Shown here piece after piece: positions 58,641 to 64,000 of a stretch of 64,000 nt of DNA. Position numbers and translations under genes: made by a program. The DNA is from Epiperipatus broadwayi (taxonomy: Eukaryota > Onychophora > Udeonychophora > Euonychophora > Peripatidae). A model generated the notes under the pieces. That model was not told where the DNA came from. It did no database searches and saw only the letters and a list, made by a program, of their open reading frames with translations. Location of the stretch: the NCBI GenBank assembly GCA_028023455.1, contig JAQFVV010000505.1, positions 248,001 through 312,000 of the forward strand, written 5' to 3'. Every line of letters begins with the position of its first letter. Position 1 is the first letter of the stretch.

Positions 58641-60034
58641 AAACAAAAAAAAATCAGGTTATTTGCTTGAATAAGATAATGGCATAAAATGTATCTGTAA
58701 GTTCATTAGTTTCTGCTTTGAATCCTAATTTTTTCTGATGAAAACAAAAGCCAGAAACTGGTCCAAGGAATAAGATATTATAGAATTATAATTTTTAGTG
58801 TCCATTGGTTTTCAAAAGTGAAGTGAAGAAAATTCTTGATTTTCAAAAGTTGGGAGTTTTATGTAGTTAAAATAATCTGGCATTTAATAACTTTTTTATT
58901 TCAAATATACATAAAGATAAATAATATCATTTGTAATACGTTAACATAAAATAAGTCATTTGCATTTAAATCTTTTATAATGTATTTTGAACATTTTTGA
59001 GTATAAATTGTCTGATAAGGTAGAATGTAGCTTGAAAATGTTTTTTATAAAGGTGTTTAAGCACACACTTTATCTCTTATCTCACCTATATATATATGTA
59101 TGTTTTTAAACATATGTGTATATTTATATATAGTTTCCTCCTCGATGGTATTTCCACCTTAACATGGCGAGGAGGTTTGTACCAGTTGCTCTGATTGTCA
59201 ACCTGGTACGTTAATTCAATTCAGGCAGATCGAAGAAAAGATGCCAGACTAAAGAAATCCCACAATAATATTTAAAATATGCAGGAAAAAAAAATGTTAA
59301 AAGTGTAGACTTTTTTTTATCTAATATTGGTATCCCTTTCATTTATCTTTGTAATTCAAAATATGCAAAACATTTGAACATCTGCTAACGAAAAGATTTC
59401 TCTTTCTTTATAATATAGAATCAGCTGAGTGCACTTTTGGTGAATTTCATTACGCAGACGTTTAAATGTTTTGTATATTTTGAATTTTTTTTTTACTGTC
59501 ACATTTCATCTAAAAGAGTAATTAAATTGTTCCAACAAAACAACACATAATTTTTTCAGTTTACTCATAAGATATGCTTCTCACCTACTCCAGAGCCATC
59601 TGGTGTCCATTGGTAACTACTATCTAGCATACATTGATTAATCAAGTGGACATCAGACAGTGCAGAAATAATAAGAAATGAATTACTGTTAAAAGTTTAA
59701 CAGAATTGTTATGGTTTAAAAATTTGTTTTCCTTTTAAATACATTAATAATGTTTAATAAAGTTAAATGTTGAAGTTATTAAAATGTTTTAAAACAAAAG
59801 ATATATTATGGAAAGCGGATTGTTGTTACTGTTTTAAGATTATAGTTTGCTGCTTTTAAAAACAAAAAATTTATTCCATCTCTGGTGATCATTAAAAAAA
59901 GCCAAAAATTTACAAATTTATCAGAAATTAACAAGAACATATTAAAAGTGACTCTTTGTGGAGTACGGAAATTTCAGAATCAATTTTTAAAAAAGAACAA
60001 TGCTCTAATATACCTGTTGTATTAAAAGCATAAG
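58641..60034. other. Spacer with a small GC-richer island
   Basis: No gene. At 59136-59180 an 8-base stem, cctcctcg paired with cgaggagg, encloses a 24-base loop and is followed by ggtttgtaccagttgctctg. This island (59130-59250) differs in composition from its surroundings and could be a fragment of an unrecognised element. Confidence 0.4.
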
Positions 60035-60202
60035 CTGGCCCGGATCCAATAAGTGCGGGGGCCCGATTGGATTTTTTTTGCGGGGCCCTCTATATATTAA
60101 ATATTTAAATAAAATGCAAATTCAATATATATATATAAATATTTTGGTGGTGATGCGGGGCCCCTTCAAGTGTGGGGCCCAATCGCCTTAAATCCGGCCC
60201 TG
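60035..60202. mobile_element. hAT-like MITE, 168 bp
   Basis: The ends ctggcccggatccaa and (inverse) cagggccggatttaa form imperfect terminal inverted repeats, followed inward by gggggccc and ggggcccc runs typical of a MITE type found in many animals. Flanking 8-mers agcataag and agtataat agree at six of eight positions, consistent with an 8-bp hAT target duplication. No coding capacity. Confidence 0.65.
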
Positions 60203-60299
60203 AGTATAATCATGAGTTGTGGTAAACAATATACTCTGAGGTTGTAAACCTCTTCTCCCTGAGGTGTTAAGATTTTTAATTTACAGTCCATTTTAATAA

Positions 60300-61560
60300 T
60301 TTTTCCAATTAGGCACTTGATTCAATTAATGAGAAAAATTTTGTGGCAGTGGTTAAAATTAGCTGATTATGGAAGAGCTACAATTTGGAATGAAGGAAAG
60401 CATAATTATGGCTAATGGCAAATCTGGGACATTTGAAATAAAAGCTAGCGTTAAGATGCATAGATCTAACTTTATTTTTCAATTTTAGGAGAGTAATTGT
60501 TAATAATGGCTACTGAAGCATATGTCAAAATGATGTATGTATTGATTTAAATTGTTTAAAAGTAAAATCAAAATTTCCAGTTTATTGGTTTCTACATTTA
60601 CAAAATATTGAATGATATTTTCAAGAACTTTGGTGAATAGGTTGCTTTAAGCCATAAATAAATGATTTCCAGGGACTGAATGTGGTTTTAAAGAATCGAA
60701 AAGCATTATAGAAACACTTTTTGATACCAAGCAAATATAAGAAAATTGACAGAAACAAAAGAGTGATTTAAATATTACTTTTGTTGATTTGATCCAGGCA
60801 TTTAATTCAATTAATGGACTAGAAGGTCTATAGCACTGTTTGAAATTAAGTGATTGTCCACTCAAGTGTTTTCATTATACAGGTTCCATATGATGGAATG
60901 AAAAGTTGTGTTATTACTACAGAATGAAATCTTTGGGATTTAAAATGTTAACTGAAATTATTAAACAAGGATATATACTTGCTTCAATGTTGTTTTCAAC
61001 ATTTATGACAGTGACTTTAGTTATAAACAAATTAATGAATCAATGACCAAGACATAAAGCAGGTTTGATAGTGGAATTTTTAGTTTGAATTGATTAAAAG
61101 CAAGAACATCATCTTCTTTGGTTTCTAGATTCACAGTATGCTGATATTTTGCTAGTTCAAAAGAAAATGTACAGAATAAACTTAAGGTTTTAAATGCAAT
61201 CTATTAATTAGTTTATTAATTAATATTTAAAAAAATCAAATTTCTTATTGGCCAGTTGTAGAGGACACATCTTGAGCAATTTTTATTTTAAAAGGTTATC
61301 TACTTGAAAATATAAGCTAACTTAAATACGTTGGTAGTTTTTTAAGTAGACCAGTGAGCTTAGATGTTAAGATGCAGGAAGTTCAAAGATAACATATTTT
61401 ATCATAGTGAAATATATAATTAGCTGTGTATAAAGCTGTTATATTGTACGGAAGTGGAACTTGAACACCTCCACAACATAAAGGCATTAGAAGACGGTGT
61501 GTAAGGATGTTCCGTAAAATTTTAAAAATATAATGGCAAGATTGTAAAATCCGTCAACAT
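60300..61560 (+). pseudogene. LINE C/D reverse transcriptase, decayed plus-strand copy
   Basis: Motifs in order: ECGFKESKSIIETLF (60677), FVDLIQAFNSING (60779, palm with first Asp), KQGYILASMLFSTFM (60963), QYADILLVQKK (61135; the second Asp is lost), LKYVGSFLSRP (61321), AVILYGSGT (61433) and a CVRMFRKILKI segment (61500). This is the order of a non-LTR RT from fingers to post-palm. Stops and shifts separate nearly every motif. Same superfamily as the minus-strand copies at 50060 and 53850. Confidence 0.75.
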
Positions 61561-61879
61561 ATTCAACTTGTTAGCTGTTACATTACAATTCACTATTGTA
61601 AATCATTTCATTGCTTGATTGAACATGTGAAACAAACAATGCAAGATTTTTCTAAAAAAATGTTTTATGATAAATTTGAGCATAGTTTTCATGAGAGAAG
61701 CTGACCCTGTTTACATTACAAAGATTATGTCAATGATATTCTTAAAAAAATGCAACAGTAACTACATGTTGGATTATTTCCATCATTTAATATTAACTGT
61801 TGAATGTCCTTATGAAAAGTTGAAACTTTATTTAAATCTTTTAAATACAATCAATTGTTACTAATGCACACAGATTAGT

Positions 61880-62255
61880 ATATAACACAAGAAAATTCAA
61901 AGAATGGCAAATAACTCTATAAGTTAACCTAGGGTGATAATAAGTAATGTCTGAAGGCTACTAATTAATTTTGCTCTTTAAGTAATTATATTAAATTTGT
62001 ATCGATTCTCTCACTGCTAGATTCTGATATCTACATTGCTCTATGTTAGTAATAGATCCCAATATTTATATTGCTATATGTTAGTAATAATATAAATAAC
62101 TCAGTTCATTTATTGATTTAAGCAATTTATGTATTATCTCTTTAATAGGTTACACAGTGGTTGGTGTTTTTGGCAAAGTAGCCTAATTGGTTAGAGCATC
62201 ACCTTAAACTTAATAAAGTCCAGATTCAATTCCTATGCTAATTGGTTTGCTTAAA
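61880..62255 (+). mobile_element. SINE-A head with its upstream block
   Basis: The tRNA-like head (cctaattggttagagcatcacc near 62186, B-box-like cagattcaattcc near 62221) is preceded at 61890-61980 by the same block that precedes it in the right arm at 12430-12540 (aaaattcaaagaa, gacaaataac, cactaatca). The body is missing, since a foldback element follows. Confidence 0.65.
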
Positions 62256-62294
62256 CATTTTGAGTGCCAGCTAAGTAAAGGTTTATTCTGTATG

Positions 62295-62520
62295 TTAATT
62301 TCATTAAACAAGGCAAAACTCTCTCCATACAGTAGTGCCAATCAGAGTAAACAATGGATGCCAGAAGGCTGGTGCATAAAATCCCATCTAGTGCCTACTC
62401 ATCCAATATCCCCAGACTAGTTTCTGGCTTGTGGCCTTTGTCAGAGAGTTTTGCCTTGTTTAATAACTATTATGTGCTAGTATAAGAGATGGTGATCATG
62501 TGATGTTTAGTGGTTTAATT
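62295..62520. mobile_element. Foldback element FB, copy g
   Basis: Starts acaaggcaaaactctctccat and ends with the inverse agagttttgccttgtttaata, then ttatgtgctagtataagag and gtgatcatgtgatgtttag. It carries the full core but a short palindrome, because the inner loop region of copy f is deleted. Confidence 0.8.
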
Positions 62521-62816
62521 TCATTAACTGTAGCTGAGTCCCCTTCCATCTAGTGAAGCCAGATTCATTACACTCATGGAGCGGCTGGATATGCTGTAGC
62601 ATTAGATGTACAACACTAATCATTGATTGGAGAGTTGAGTGCCATTCTTGTTTTTAAAATGGCCTTGTTGTTATTAGCAATGAACCATGCCTCTTTCACG
62701 GTTTTTTATCATCTCGCTCCATGCAAACAATTTTTAACATTTATTGGATCAAAAATGTGGCTAGATTTTTGCTTATGCTCCAAGGAAACGGATTATTCCG
62801 AGTTACTTTTAGCTTG

Positions 62817-63100
62817 CTAATATAAGTATTTCTGTTGGAGACGGGTGGCTATATTTTCCCTAGACTTCCCATAGTATACTGATTTGCAAGCAATGTTACT
62901 GCATTCAATTTTATACATGATATAAGATATTTGATCCTGAGATATTTTATCATTGGTATTATTTAATAGTCTGTTCAAGATGGGGGCGGGGGTATTTTTG
63001 AGACATTTTATATGTAGCAATGCAGATCTTTTTTTATTTTGTGTGAATGCTTTGATGTATATGGTATACTTATCCATGATTTATCATCTGGAGATTGTTG
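62817..63100 (-). pseudogene. Penelope-like element, GIY-YIG endonuclease fragment
   Basis: The minus-strand frame (86 codons) begins MDKYTIYIKAFT and ends YKIECSNIACKSVYYGKSRENIATRLQQ. The last part has the GIY-YIG-type layout, Y-x-I...VYxGKS...TRL, found at the C terminus of Penelope-like retroelements, where the enzyme nicks target DNA. The copy is severed beyond position 62817. A second, inverted copy of the same region lies at 63840-64000. Confidence 0.7.
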
Positions 63101-63239
63101 TGTTTATCTTATTTTATTATGGAGTTTCTTAACCATTTTTATTAAAATATACTACACAATAAAAATCATCCTCTTTGCTTGATGATAGACTGTGAAGATG
63201 CATATTATTATAATGCCACTAAAACCAATAACAAGTGGT

Positions 63240-64000
63240 TAACCATGCATCTAGGATTTGGGAAATTCACTATAAGACCCTCCTTAGATTTCATTCTAAT
63301 TTATCAACACACATCAGATAAGTGAGAACTATAAATTGGCATCATTAGATATTACCGAATTATATGGGTCAGTATCATGTAGGCAATTGATTGATATCAT
63401 ACAAATGCTTCTGCAAGAAATTGAATATAAGCCTCAAAAACAAGACCTTATAATTGACACTAATTTAGATCAATAGTGACATTACTGCAGAGTTTAACAA
63501 TAAATATTACATTATAGAAAAAGGGTGGCCCATGTTTTTCCCCACAAACAACATCATATGCAGTTTAACACTAAGGCCGAAGAAGACACTGAAATATTGA
63601 GATAGAGACCCCAATATTATTTATAAATGGTATGACAGCATTATGAAATTATGTGAAGAATTAAAACAAAAAACTGCATTCCAATGGACAATTCACCCAG
63701 AAAACATGTCCAGAGATCAGGTTATGCATTCAAAGAAAGAAAAACTTATTAGATTTTTAAATAATCATCAAATCAGTCAAACATAGAGACCTATATAAAT
63801 AATTTATGCACAATGGCTACAGCAAAAATACTTTCAACCCACAGTAGATGATAAACCATGGATAAGTATACTGTATATATCAAAGTTTTCACATAAAATA
63901 AAAAAGGTCACTTCCCTAACTTAAACAGACTATTAAATAATACCAAAGATAAAACATATCAGCATCAAACATTTCAAATCATGTATAAAATTGAGTGCAA
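63240..64000 (+). pseudogene. Penelope-like element, internally deleted, running off the window
   Basis: The RT palm reads KLASLDITELYGS near 63334 (motif A) and AEFNNKYYIIEKGWPMFFP near 63490 (equivalent of FNxKYY...GxPMGSP). An internal deletion then removes the Asp-Asp box, and the C-terminal part resumes at about 63630-64000 with NLNRLLNNTKDK and MYKIEC at the edge. Stops and shifts occur. RT and endonuclease together identify a Penelope-like element; the single-domain copy next to it is inverted. Confidence 0.7.

Noticed and set aside
1-64000. CRISPR array or prokaryotic operon
   Set aside because: No regularly spaced short repeats with unique spacers and no ribosome-binding sites or operon-like gene packing. 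All recognisable proteins are eukaryotic retroelements.

Overview
The window is AT-rich eukaryotic DNA (clearly above 70% A+T by eye) built almost entirely of transposable elements of different ages. I found no convincing host gene, no rRNA or free-standing tRNA gene and no CRISPR. The coding regions are retrotransposon proteins. The mixture of RTE-type LINEs, other LINEs with a terminal CCHC finger, a Penelope-like element, a Ty3/gypsy fragment, tRNA-derived SINEs, hAT-like MITEs and foldback elements points to a large, repeat-rich invertebrate genome. An arthropod such as an arachnid, or a mollusc, would fit, but the sequence does not settle which.

Layout. 1-1114: 3' end of a LINE (family A), +. 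1115-2342 and 4094-5348: two LTR copies in inverted orientation. The right one leads into a decayed gypsy element (leader, gag, protease, partial reverse transcriptase) cut at about 7649 by a tRNA-derived SINE. 2514-3845, 9610-13100, 16930-28820, 29460-32935 and 58236-58640: pieces of one long non-coding repeat with roughly 2.4 kb terminal inverted repeats, partly in a head-to-tail array. I can assign it to no known family. Nested in it are a 640-bp SINE palindrome (12080-12720), foldback copies, a tRNA Leu/Ser-like SINE (26018-26108), a 5'-truncated RTE (27613-28510) and a LINE of family B (30652-31950, -).

32936-34770: LINE A, -. 34858-39130: LINE F, +, split by a full-length RTE at 34991-38295 flanked by a perfect 11-bp target duplication. 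A second RTE lies at 39286-42480 with a 10-bp target duplication. 43165-44220: LINE A, -. 44425-45512: old RTE 3' end, -, inside a tandem duplication. 46690-47130: another old RTE, -. 47844-48123: hairpin MITE at a TA target. 50060-51480 and 53850-54620: LINE D, -. 53345-53822: foldback palindrome. 55483-58236: LINE A, +, with a second fragment abutting it. 60035-60202: hAT-like MITE. 60300-61560: LINE C/D, +. 62817-63100 (-) and 63240-64000 (+): two inverted copies of a Penelope-like element.

The elements do not form a host pathway. The RTE at 34991-38295 is the only copy near coding capacity (one frameshift close to its C terminus) and is the youngest datable insertion. The strongest candidate for something undescribed is the long-inverted-repeat array.
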